A stretch of DNA of 13,692 nt from Rhodobacteraceae bacterium UBA3069 (GTDB taxonomy: Bacteria > Pseudomonadota > Alphaproteobacteria > Rhodobacterales > Rhodobacteraceae): assembly GCA_002366795.1 (NCBI GenBank), contig DFBX01000082.1:1-13692 (forward strand), written 5' to 3'. Shown piece by piece: positions 6,938 through 13,676 of the stretch. The position numbers and the translations under genes were made by a program. Position 1 is the first letter of the stretch, and each line of letters begins with the position of its first letter. The notes beneath the pieces were generated by a model that saw only the letters and a program-made list of their open reading frames with translations, was not told where the DNA came from and made no database searches.

Positions 6938-7967
6938 ACAGGCCCTAAGCCTTGTCTGGCCGGGGCTGCGCCGCGTACAATCCGCGCGGCAGCTGCGCCG
7001 CGGCCCGCTGACACATGTGATCATTCTGGATGGCACCATGTCCTCGCTGCGCGAAGGGCATCAAACGAATGCAGGGCTGACCTGCAAACTGCTGGAAGAA
7101 ACCGGGGTCAAGGTGTCGACCTTCTACGAGGCAGGGCTGCAATGGTGCGACTGGCGCAGCACCCCCGCCGTGGTGATAGGGCGCGGTATCAACCGCCAGA
7201 TCAGGCGTGCCTATGGCTATCTGGCCAGCCGCTATCGCCCCGGCGACCGGATATTCCTGTTTGGATATTCGCGGGGGGCCTATGCGGTGCGCTCGCTTGC
7301 AGGGCTAATCGACCACATCGGGCTGCTGCGCCCCGAACACGCAACCGAACGGCAGATCCAACTGGCCTATCGGCATTACCAAACCCCGCCCGGCGGCGAT
7401 GTGGCCAAGGCGTTTACCGCGGCCTTCTGCCACGCGGACGCCCAGATCGAGATGATCGGCGTCTGGGATACGGTCAAGGCGCTGGGCCTGCGCCTGCCGC
7501 TGCTTTGGAAATGGTCCGAACCGGCCCATGCGTTTCATTCCCACGCGCTGGGCCCGGCCACGCGGCACGGCTATCACGCGCTGGCACTGCACGAAACGCG
7601 CGCGGCCTATGTGCCGGTGCTGTGGGAAACCCCGCAGGATTGGGACGGTCGGGTCGAACAGGTCTGGTTCCCCGGCAGCCATGGCGACGTGGGCGGGCAG
7701 GTTGGCGATTTCCCGCAAGCGCGCCCGCTGTCGAATATTCCGCTGGTTTGGCTGCTGGCAAAGGCCGAAGGGCACGGCCTGCCACTGCCAGAAGGCTGGC
7801 GCGCCCGCTTCCCCATGGATGCGGATGCGCCGGCGATGGGCACATGGATGGGTTGGGGCAAACTGTTCTGGCTGCGCGCAAGGCGCAAGGTGGGGAACGA
7901 TCCGTCCGAAAGGCTGTACCAAGCCGAAAAACCCGAACCGCCCGAAGGGCTAAGCGCCCCTGTCTGA
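6912..7967 (+). CDS. DUF2235 (Tle1-like) alpha/beta-hydrolase
   Basis: The 351-residue protein carries the DUF2235 domain, whose best-known members are the Tle1 phospholipase effectors of type VI secretion. Visible elements are the LDGT strand near residue 39, the nucleophile S120 in FGYSRGAYAVRSL (GxSxG), a likely acid D186 in MIGVWDTVKALG, and H257 in WFPGSHGDVGG. The full Ser-Asp-His set is thus present, with H257 in the conserved SHxDVGG context. The first ~30 residues are basic and hydrophobic (MKNLWRLSRQALSLVWPGL) with no clear signal peptide; they could associate with membrane. No VgrG, Hcp, PAAR or immunity-type gene is adjacent, so a T6SS role is not supported. The start lies inside the end of the CoxL-like gene. 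The substrate is unknown; a lipid or other ester is an inference. Confidence 0.85.
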   Translation: MKNLWRLSRQALSLVWPGLRRVQSARQLRRGPLTHVIILDGTMSSLREGHQTNAGLTCKLLEETGVKVSTFYEAGLQWCDWRSTPAVVIGRGINRQIRRAYGYLASRYRPGDRIFLFGYSRGAYAVRSLAGLIDHIGLLRPEHATERQIQLAYRHYQTPPGGDVAKAFTAAFCHADAQIEMIGVWDTVKALGLRLPLLWKWSEPAHAFHSHALGPATRHGYHALALHETRAAYVPVLWETPQDWDGRVEQVWFPGSHGDVGGQVGDFPQARPLSNIPLVWLLAKAEGHGLPLPEGWRARFPMDADAPAMGTWMGWGKLFWLRARRKVGNDPSERLYQAEKPEPPEGLSAPV

Positions 7968-7989
7968 CGCGGTGTCGTCCAGCAAGATA

Positions 7990-8172
7990 AGGGGCAGGGG
8001 GTTTGGCAGCCTCCTCGGCGCGCAGGCCTGCGGCCACGGCGCCTCCCCCCGCTTTACCGCAAGGCAGAACATCACCGTTCCGGGCGCAATGCGTCTGGTG
8101 TTGCAGGCGAAGGCGGTGCCGTTTGTCGCCCCTCCCAGTTTTCGCTTTGCCGATAATACTCCCCGCGGAGCG
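7990..8172 (+). repeat. Intergenic repeat A, copy 2
   Basis: This copy matches 2158-2308 at GCGCCTCCCCCCGC (8039-8052) and at the identical 21-base block 8084-8104. It ends in a diverged form of the short motif (TTTTCGCTTTGCCGATAATACTC, 8138-8160). Compared with copy 1 it has more substitutions and small length changes, so it is the more decayed copy. It starts shortly after the DUF2235 stop. I see no credible gene in 7968-8294. Confidence 0.65.
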
Positions 8173-8235
8173 TCCGTCCTTGATGCCCGAACATGGCTCA
8201 AGGTCATCCGCCAAGGGTTGATCCGGGCGGCCCGA

Positions 8236-8285
8236 GGCCCCGCCATGGGCGGGGGCCGAGATACCATGTGCGGCCGTCAGGCCGC
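8236..8285. terminator. Tandem GC-rich hairpins between convergent genes, terminator-like without T-run
   Basis: GGCCCCGCC (8236-8244) pairs with GGCGGGGGCC (8248-8257) around ATG, with one bulged G. Fifteen bases on, GCGGCC (8270-8275) pairs with GGCCGC (8280-8285) around GTCA. They lie between the 3' ends of the DUF2235 gene (plus strand) and the thioesterase gene (minus strand). Neither is followed by a T-run on either strand, so termination here would be atypical or Rho-assisted. Structure is clear; function is inferred. Confidence 0.4.
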
Positions 8286-8294
8286 GCCGCCGGA

Positions 8295-8807
8295 TTACGC
8301 CTTTGCGGGTTTCGCGACCAGCATGATGATGCAGGTGGTGGTGCCGGTGGCATAAAGCTTGCCATCTTCCACGCCGCGGATCTCGCCATTGGCGATCCCG
8401 GTGGACCTGCCCGCGTGCTGGCATTCGCCGATCGCCAGCACATCCATGCCCAGCGGGATCGGGCGGATGATATTCACCTTGTATTCCAACGTGGTATAGA
8501 CCGACCCCTTGGGCACGCGGGTCATCACGGCGCAGGCCATGCAGCTGTCCAGCAGCGTGCCGTACCAGCCGCCATGCACGGTGCCCATCGGGTTGGTGAA
8601 TTCAAACTGCGGCGCACCGCGAAACACCACGCGGCCCTCTTCGACGCTCTCGATGTGATAACCCAGTTGCCCTGCGATGGGCGGGCCGGGGTATTTGCCC
8701 GCGACCATGGCCTGCATCGATTCCAGCCCCGACATCGACAGCGCCTCTTCGCGGGTCATCAGGTCTTCGGGGGATTTGGCGATGCGGCGTGCGGGTGTGT
8801 CGGACAT
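8295..8807 (-). CDS. PaaI-family hotdog-fold thioesterase
   Basis: The 170-residue protein has the hotdog acyl-CoA thioesterase fold of the PaaI/YdiI group. The signature N72-PMGTVHGGWYGTLLDSCMA runs to about residue 91, with HGG at 78-80 and the acidic D87 on the central helix. The C-terminal strands include KVNIIRPIPLG and ATGTTTCIIMLV. The N-terminal ~45 residues, rich in charged helix, precede the fold, as in several PaaI-like proteins. The enzyme would hydrolyse a CoA thioester in the cytoplasm; the substrate is unknown (aromatic or medium-chain acyl-CoA in relatives). The start at 8807 is supported by AAGGAG seven bases upstream. It lies 72 bases downstream of metF on the same strand and may be co-transcribed, though no functional link is evident. 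Confidence 0.9.
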   Translation of the reverse strand: MSDTPARRIAKSPEDLMTREEALSMSGLESMQAMVAGKYPGPPIAGQLGYHIESVEEGRVVFRGAPQFEFTNPMGTVHGGWYGTLLDSCMACAVMTRVPKGSVYTTLEYKVNIIRPIPLGMDVLAIGECQHAGRSTGIANGEIRGVEDGKLYATGTTTCIIMLVAKPAKA

Positions 8808-8879
8808 GGCTGCTCCTTGGTCTTGGGGTCGGGGCCATGAAACCCTGCTGCCGGACCGAAAGGCAAGGTGCCGCTGCCG

Positions 8880-9746
8880 TTACGCCACGTTCTCGAGTGT
8901 GACGCGGGGTGTCACGCCAAGGGCGTGGCAGACGTCACGGGTCAGTTCGGGGCGGTTCAGCGTGTAGAAATGCAGGTCCTCGACCCCGCCCTCGATCAGT
9001 TCCGAGCAAAGTTCGGTGCAAAGCGCGGTTGAGAGCAGTTCGGCGCGGTCGTCGCGTTCGGCCTTCTCGAACGCATCGTCCAGCCAGACTGGTACGTTGG
9101 TGCCACAGCGCTGTGCGAAGTTGCGCGTGCCCTTCCACGAGGTGATCGGCAGGATGCCGGGGATGATCGGCGCGTCGATACCTGCCTTGACGCAGGCATC
9201 GCGGAAGCGGAAGAAGGTGTCCGCTTCGAAGAAGAATTGCGTGATGGCCGAATGTGCGCCCGCGTCGATCTTGCGTTTCAGGTATTCGACATCCGCCGCG
9301 GTGCTGGCCGCTTCGGGGTGTTTTTCGGGGTATGCTCCGACGCGCAGGCGAAATTTGCCGGTCTGGGCCAGTGCTTCGATCAGCTCGACCGAGGAGGCAA
9401 AGCCGCCTTCATGCTGTGCGAAGCTTCCCTCGCCCTTGGGCGGGTCGCCGCGCAGGGCGACGATCTCGGTCACGCCGGCCTTGGCGTAATTGTCTGCGAT
9501 GGCCAGCGTTTCCTCGCGGGTGGCGGATACGCAGGTCAGGTGGGCGGCGACATTCAGCCCGTAGTTCTTGTGGATCAGGGCCACGGCCTCGTGCGTCAGG
9601 TCACGGGTGGTGCCGCCCGCGCCATATGTCACGGAGACGAAGGAGGGGGCCAGCGGGGCCAGAACCTGCACGGTTTCCCAAAGCCGGAACGACGCTTCGA
9701 GGCTTTGCGGCGGGAAGAATTCAAAAGAGATATTCGGGCAGGTCAT
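8880..9746 (-). CDS. metF: 5,10-methylenetetrahydrofolate reductase (MetF)
   Basis: MetF reduces 5,10-methylene-THF to 5-methyl-THF with FAD, supplying the methyl group for methionine synthesis. The 288-residue protein has the usual bacterial MetF length. Motifs in order: ISFEFFPPQ with the catalytic Glu at E9, SVTYGAGGTTRDLT (38-51), LTCVSATREE, VALRGDPP with D101, VGAYPEKHPEA, ITQFFFE, and IPGILPITSWKGTRNF. The C-terminus (GGVEDLHFYTLNRPELTRDV) is complete. The start is the ATG at 9746, with AAGGA 12 bases upstream. The frame is open to 10160 upstream, but that overlaps the divergent regulator gene and is not MetF-like. It diverges from a MetR-type LysR gene, and a MetR-like box lies between them, so regulation by homocysteine/MetR is likely. 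Confidence 0.96.
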   Translation of the reverse strand: MTCPNISFEFFPPQSLEASFRLWETVQVLAPLAPSFVSVTYGAGGTTRDLTHEAVALIHKNYGLNVAAHLTCVSATREETLAIADNYAKAGVTEIVALRGDPPKGEGSFAQHEGGFASSVELIEALAQTGKFRLRVGAYPEKHPEAASTAADVEYLKRKIDAGAHSAITQFFFEADTFFRFRDACVKAGIDAPIIPGILPITSWKGTRNFAQRCGTNVPVWLDDAFEKAERDDRAELLSTALCTELCSELIEGGVEDLHFYTLNRPELTRDVCHALGVTPRVTLENVA

Positions 9747-9807
9747 GTCGTTTTTCGTCCTTATTGCGTCGCCTCTTGTTGGATGACTTGTTGCATGCTG
9801 CGAATTG

Positions 9808-9820
9808 TGAAACAACCTCA
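9808..9820. promoter_or_regulatory. Candidate MetR box (TGAA-N5-TTCA type)
   Basis: TGAAACAACCTCA matches the MetR consensus TGAA-N5-TTCA at 7 of 8 defined positions (CTCA instead of TTCA). A further TTCA half-site is at 9826-9829. The site is 62 bases upstream of the metF start and 35 bases upstream of the LysR-type start, a normal place for shared control of a divergent regulator/target pair. Confidence 0.6.
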
Positions 9821-9854
9821 TTAAATTCATCTGGAACATGAGGCGGATTTGAAT

Positions 9855-10760
9855 ATGCATATAGAATTGCGGCATCTGCGGGCCATAAGGGCGATCCACG
9901 AGGCGGGCGGATTGGGCAAGGCGGCGGATATCCTGAATATCACCCAGTCGGCTTTGTCCCACCAGATCAAGGGGTTGGAGGACCAAGCGGGGGTGGATCT
10001 GTTCGTGCGCCGGTCCAAGCCGCTGAAATTGTCGGCGGCGGGGATGCGGATGCTGCGCACCGCCGAGAGGGTTCTGCCCGAAATCCAGGCGCTTCAGGCA
10101 GAGTTCAGCGGGCTGCGCGAGGGCTCCTCTGGCAGGTTGCATATCGCGATCGAATGCCACGCTTGTTTCGAATGGCTGTTTCCCGTTCTCGAATCATTTC
10201 GCAAAAACTGGCCGGATGTCGATGTGGACATCCGCCCCGGGCTGGCCTTTGACGCGATGCCCGCCCTGATGAAAGAGGAGGTCGATCTTGTCGTCTCCTC
10301 TGATCCTGACAAGTTGCCGGGCGTCACCTTTACCCCGCTGTTCGATTACGCGCCGGTGTTCGTTGCCTCGGCGCAGCATCCGCTGGCGCAGAAACAATGG
10401 ATCGACGCCGAGGATTTTCGCGGCGAGACGCTGATTACCTATCCGGTGGAACGCGCGCGGCTGGATATTTTCAGCCAGCTTCTGACCCCGGCCAAGGTGG
10501 AGCCAGCCGCGGTGCGGCAGGCGGAATTGACGGCGGTTATCCTGCTGCTGGTCGCGTCCAATCGCGGCGTGGCGGTGTTGCCCGACTGGGTGGTGCGCGA
10601 GGTGAAATATTCCAGCGATTACGTGACGCGGCCGCTGACGGAACACGGGCTGACGCGCCGGCTCTATGCGGCCACCCGCAGCGAGGACATGGAAAAATCC
10701 TACATGGTGGAGCTGATCCGGCTGGCAGGGATCGAGGCGGCGCGGCTGCAAAACGCATAA
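9855..10760 (+). CDS. metR: LysR-family transcriptional regulator, MetR type
   Basis: The 301-residue protein is a standard-length LysR regulator. The N-terminal winged helix-turn-helix (about residues 3-62) reads ELRHLRAIRAIHEAGGLGKAADILN, then TQSALSHQIKGLEDQAGVDLF. The effector domain begins near LHIAIECHACFEWLFPVLES. The ECHxCFEWL stretch resembles MetR, which binds homocysteine and activates met genes. Divergence from metF with a MetR-like box in between supports the assignment. The ATG at 9855 is preferred over the TTG two codons upstream, because GAGGCGG lies about 8 bases before it. No second met gene is in the window. Confidence 0.88.
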   Translation: MHIELRHLRAIRAIHEAGGLGKAADILNITQSALSHQIKGLEDQAGVDLFVRRSKPLKLSAAGMRMLRTAERVLPEIQALQAEFSGLREGSSGRLHIAIECHACFEWLFPVLESFRKNWPDVDVDIRPGLAFDAMPALMKEEVDLVVSSDPDKLPGVTFTPLFDYAPVFVASAQHPLAQKQWIDAEDFRGETLITYPVERARLDIFSQLLTPAKVEPAAVRQAELTAVILLLVASNRGVAVLPDWVVREVKYSSDYVTRPLTEHGLTRRLYAATRSEDMEKSYMVELIRLAGIEAARLQNA

Positions 10761-10806
10761 GGGCGCGTGGCCGCATAGAGCCGGCGCGCGGGCTTTGCGG
10801 GCGTAT

Positions 10807-10928
10807 GCCTGCGGCGCGAGTATTTGGGGCAAAATGAAAGCAGGGGCGCTGCCCTGCCCGAGGCGATAGCCGAGGGCCGGGCCCAACCGTGAATGCGTAT
10901 CTTCGATACGCGGTGAACGGGCGGGAGC
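10807..10928 (+). repeat. Intergenic repeat B, copy 2, with conserved hairpin, upstream of suhB
   Basis: The copy starts with the short motif GAGTATTTGGGGCAAAATG (10819-10837) and its core at 10856-10928 matches 2469-2541 at 69 of 73 bases. The hairpin GCGTATC (10895-10901) / GATACGC (10905-10911) is kept, with a TTC loop. Between motif and core it is about 15 bases shorter than copy 1. It lies between the MetR-type gene and suhB, ending 86 bases before the suhB ATG. An open frame through the hairpin (MNAYLRYAVNGR...) joins suhB but is repeat sequence, not suhB protein. If transcribed with suhB, the hairpin would be in its 5' leader. The rest of 10761-11014 holds no other gene. Confidence 0.85.
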
Positions 10929-11014
10929 ACCCGGTTTGGTCGGGGTGGATCGAGGCTTGGCAATCGGGGCGCTTGGCCTTATACGCGCGGCTTGGACAAA
11001 CAGGAGCCGGACCG

Positions 11015-11809
11015 ATGCAGGGCAGCGCCAATCTCAACATCATGATCAAGGCCGCGCGCAAGGCGGGGCGTTCACTGGTCAAGGACTTCCGCGAGGTCGA
11101 GAACCTTCAGGTTTCCATGAAAGGCGCGGGCGATTTCGTGTCGAAGGCCGATATCGCCGCCGAGGATATCCTGAAAGAGGAATTGCTGGGCGCGCGCCCC
11201 ACCTATGGCTGGCTGGGCGAAGAGGGCGGCGGCATCGACGGGCAAGACCCCACGCGCCGCTGGATCGTGGACCCGCTGGACGGCACCACCAATTTCCTGC
11301 ACGGGCTGCCGCATTGGGCGATTTCCATCGCCTTGGAGCATAAGGGCCAGATCGTGGCGGGGGTCGTTTACGACGCCGCCAAGGACGAGATGTTCTATGC
11401 CGAGAAGGGCAAGGGCGCATGGCTGAACGATTCCAATCGTTTGCGCGTGTCGGGCCGGCACCGGTTGGTTGAATGCCTGTTTGCGACTGGCGTGCCCTTT
11501 GGCACCAAGCGCACCTTGCCTGCGACTTTGCATGATCTGGCGCGTTTGATGCCCGTTTGCGCAGGCGTGCGCCGTTTTGGTTCGGCTGCTTTGGATTTGG
11601 CCTATGTGGCCGCGGGCCGTTACGACGGTTTCTGGGAGCGTGAGCTGCAAATCTGGGACATTGCTGCGGGCTATTTGATCGCCCAGGAGGCGGGTGCCTT
11701 GGTTGGCCCGATCCGCGAAGGGCGCGAGCCGTTGGAGTATGGCGAACTGGTCGTTGGCAATGGCAATATCTTTGATGCTTTTGCCAAGATCATCCGCGCG
11801 CGCGACTGA
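11015..11809 (+). CDS. suhB: Inositol monophosphatase family protein (SuhB)
   Basis: This is a Mg2+-dependent phosphatase of the inositol monophosphatase family. In E. coli, SuhB also acts in rRNA transcription antitermination; whether this one does is unknown. The 264-residue protein has the usual length. Metal-site motifs are WLGEEGG (E69/E70), D86-PLDGTTN in WIVDPLDGTTNFLHGLP, and D215 in QIWDIAAGYLIAQEAGA. The N-terminal MQGSANLNIMIKAARKAGRS matches the family start. ATG 11015 has GGAG eight bases upstream. The open frame upstream to 10889 translates repeat B and is excluded. The second half uses more TTG, TTT and GTT codons than the first. The gene ends in a clear terminator, so it is probably the last gene of its transcript. 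Confidence 0.94.
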   Translation: MQGSANLNIMIKAARKAGRSLVKDFREVENLQVSMKGAGDFVSKADIAAEDILKEELLGARPTYGWLGEEGGGIDGQDPTRRWIVDPLDGTTNFLHGLPHWAISIALEHKGQIVAGVVYDAAKDEMFYAEKGKGAWLNDSNRLRVSGRHRLVECLFATGVPFGTKRTLPATLHDLARLMPVCAGVRRFGSAALDLAYVAAGRYDGFWERELQIWDIAAGYLIAQEAGALVGPIREGREPLEYGELVVGNGNIFDAFAKIIRARD

Positions 11810-11830
11810 TCTGCGGACTATGTATGATGG

Positions 11831-11860
11831 AAAGGTCGGGCAGATGTCCGGCCTTTTTTA
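11831..11860 (+). terminator. Rho-independent terminator after suhB
   Basis: AAAGGTCGG (11831-11839) pairs with CCGGCCTTT (11848-11856), with one G-U pair, around an 8-base loop and runs into a T6 tract (11854-11859). It is 22 bases past the suhB stop. The GFA-family gene on the other strand ends at 11876, so the same stem could also help end that transcript, although the T-run on that side is only three bases. Confidence 0.88.
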
Positions 11861-11875
11861 ATTAGCCGAAGGGGG

Positions 11876-12268
11876 TTAGCGGTCTGATGGGTGGTTGACC
11901 CCGTCGGACCATGGCACCGGGTCCAGATCACGCGGGTTCACCCCTTCGATACAGCCGGCATTTACGCCGTATTCATTGGGGTTCGACCGGCGTTGGTGGT
12001 GGGTGTAGATGCCGCAGGTTTTGCAGAACCAGTGTTTCGCCGTCATCGTGCCGAACTGGTAGAGGGTCAGGTTATCCGCGCCTTTCACGATCTCGATCCC
12101 GTCCAGCGGGGCGGAGACGGCGACGGCCCCTCTCCTGCGGCAGAACGAGCAATCGCAGCGCCGCGCGGTATTCAGCCCGTCCGACAGGCGCACGCTAAGT
12201 TCGACAGCGCCGCAGTGGCAGGTCAGTTTCACAGCGTCGGTCATTTGCGGGGACTCACGCTGGATCAT
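11876..12268 (-). CDS. GFA/CENP-V family zinc-binding protein
   Basis: The protein belongs to the GFA (glutathione-dependent formaldehyde-activating-like) family of small zinc proteins. From ATG 12268 it is 130 residues with the seven expected cysteines: C17 and C19 (TCHCGAVE), C38, C40 and C43 (RRCDCSFCRRR), and C82 and C85 (HWFCKTCGIYTHH). Gfa itself was proposed to speed S-hydroxymethylglutathione formation, but most family members have no proven function, so no substrate is assigned. The ATG at 12268 overlaps the rhomboid stop as ATGA, with AGGCG just before it, suggesting translational coupling. A second in-frame ATG at 12244 (MTDAVKLTCHC) would give 122 residues and fits the family N-terminus as well, but lacks a ribosome binding site. 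Confidence 0.88.
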   Translation of the reverse strand: MIQRESPQMTDAVKLTCHCGAVELSVRLSDGLNTARRCDCSFCRRRGAVAVSAPLDGIEIVKGADNLTLYQFGTMTAKHWFCKTCGIYTHHQRRSNPNEYGVNAGCIEGVNPRDLDPVPWSDGVNHPSDR

Positions 12269-13011
12269 TTGCGCCTGCGAACGCGGGGGATGTTGGTGCG
12301 GCTCAGTTCGTAGGCGGCTTCGGAGTTGGGCGGGTGGCCTTGGTGGCGGCTCCAGAATGCGGGGCCGCCAAGCTTCAGGAACTTCGGCAGGGTCAAGATC
12401 AGGCCGATGACGAAACCGCCCGCATGGGCCCAATGGGCGACCCCGCCCAAGTCGGCGCTGACGGCCATGCTGTTGAACAGTTGCAGCGCGAACCACACGC
12501 CCAGCATGGCGAATGCGGGAACCGTAAAGATGCGGAAGAATATGATGAAGATGAACAGGATATCGACGCGGGCCTTGGGAAACAGCAACAGGTAGCCGCC
12601 CATCACACCGGCGATCGCGCCGGATGCGCCGACCATCGGCACCATGGACCCGGGCGAGGACAGCAGTTGCGCCAGCGCCGCGGCGATGCCGCAGGCCAGG
12701 TAGAACAGCAGGAAACCGAGGTGGCCGAACTGTTCCTCCATGTTGTCGCCGAAGATCCATAGAAATAGCATGTTGCCTGCCAGGTGCATCAGCCCGCCAT
12801 GCAGGAACATCGACGTCACAAGCGTGAAAGCCCCATCGCCGGATGTGATCCGCGCGGGGATCATCGCCCAGTCGAAGAAAAAGGCGGACAGCGCGCGCTC
12901 GTCGCTGAAAAGTTGCCAATAGCTGGCGAAAATGCCGATGTTCAGCGCAATCAGCACGTAAGTGACATAGGGCGTCTTGAGCGAAGGATTATGATCGCGG
13001 ATCGGAAACAT
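12265..13011 (-). CDS. Rhomboid family intramembrane serine protease
   Basis: The 248-residue protein is a rhomboid protease that cleaves substrates within the inner membrane. Several hydrophobic segments are visible, beginning with TYVLIALNIGIFASYW. Conserved elements are HGGLMHLAGNMLFLWIFGDNMEEQ (HxxxN loop), the catalytic S130 in GASGAIAGVMGGY, and H196 in AHWAHAGGFVIGL. The active site is thus complete. The start is the ATG at 13011 (MFPIRDHNPSLKTPYVTY), which fits the family. The frame stays open to 13122, but that part is uncharged filler crossing the divergent promoter region. Its stop overlaps the GFA gene's start by ATGA. Physiological substrates are unknown, and the pairing with a GFA protein gives no clear clue. 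Confidence 0.95.
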   Translation of the reverse strand: MFPIRDHNPSLKTPYVTYVLIALNIGIFASYWQLFSDERALSAFFFDWAMIPARITSGDGAFTLVTSMFLHGGLMHLAGNMLFLWIFGDNMEEQFGHLGFLLFYLACGIAAALAQLLSSPGSMVPMVGASGAIAGVMGGYLLLFPKARVDILFIFIIFFRIFTVPAFAMLGVWFALQLFNSMAVSADLGGVAHWAHAGGFVIGLILTLPKFLKLGGPAFWSRHQGHPPNSEAAYELSRTNIPRVRRRK

Positions 13012-13103
13012 GGGCGCACGATTGACCGGCACGGGGGCGGGGTCAAGGGCGCGCGCACGGGCATGTGAATTGTTTGTTAACCAGGTTTTGGCATTCTGGG
13101 GGC

Positions 13104-13676
13104 ATGAGACTGGCACTCGCATATCTTTTGACGTTTCTGCTGGGCGGGCTGTCGCTGCTGGCGGGGGCGGCGCAGGCGGCGGGGTGCGCCGCGGGGCCGG
13201 ACCATTCTGCGGCCCTGTCGCGGCTGATCGCGGGCACGCAAGCCGCCCGGTCCGAGGCCGAGGCGCAGCAGTTTTCGGTCGAAATGTGGGAACTGTGGGC
13301 CGATGCCCCGGACGAGGCGGCGCAGGCCGTTCTGTACCGCGGGATGCGCAAGCGTGCGCGGTTCGACCTGCTGGGTGCCGAGGCCGATTTCGATCGGCTG
13401 ATCGCCTATTGCCCCGAATATGCCGAAGGCTGGAACCAGCGCGCCTTTGTACGGTTCATGCAGGGCCAGGCCGCCCCCGCGCTGAAGGATCTGGACCGCG
13501 CCCTGGCATTGAGCCCGCGCCATGTCGGGGCATTGGCGGGCAAGGCGATGGTCCTGCTGGAACTGGGCCAACGGCAGGATGCGCGCCTTGCGCTGGAGGC
13601 GGCGCTTGCATTGAACCCATGGCTGCCAGAGCGGCGTTTCATGCGGCTTTTGGCCGATGACGAGCTGGAGCTCTAG
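13104..13676 (+). CDS. Exported tetratricopeptide-repeat (TPR) protein
   Basis: From ATG 13104, behind GGGGG, the protein is 190 residues. It opens with a signal peptide (MRLALAYLLTFLLGGLSLLA, then GAAQA with likely cleavage after AQA near residue 25), so it is probably periplasmic. The rest is helical with at least two TPR units: roughly VLYRGMRKRARFDLLGAEADFDRLIAYCP, and from EGWNQRAFVRFMQGQ through ALKDLDRALALSPRHVGALA. A third, partial unit reads KAMVLLELGQRQDARLALEA. TPRs mediate protein contacts; no enzymatic motif is seen and the specific role is unknown. It diverges from the rhomboid gene with a 92-base gap, and its stop (TAG at 13674-13676) is 16 bases from the window edge. Confidence 0.85.
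   Translation: MRLALAYLLTFLLGGLSLLAGAAQAAGCAAGPDHSAALSRLIAGTQAARSEAEAQQFSVEMWELWADAPDEAAQAVLYRGMRKRARFDLLGAEADFDRLIAYCPEYAEGWNQRAFVRFMQGQAAPALKDLDRALALSPRHVGALAGKAMVLLELGQRQDARLALEAALALNPWLPERRFMRLLADDELEL

Noticed and set aside
4601..7039. 812-codon minus-strand frame opposite the CoxL-like gene
   Set aside because: His/Gly/Arg-rich composition with no recognisable domain; it mirrors a well-supported plus-strand gene.
6912..7967. Type VI secretion effector cluster
   Set aside because: No structural, spike, adaptor or immunity gene lies next to the DUF2235 gene.
10807..10928. Known suhB RNA (mmgR-type small RNA) upstream of suhB
   Set aside because: The location beside suhB prompted the idea, but the sequence does not match what I remember of that motif, and the same element also lies near parE. 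A covariance-model scan would settle it.
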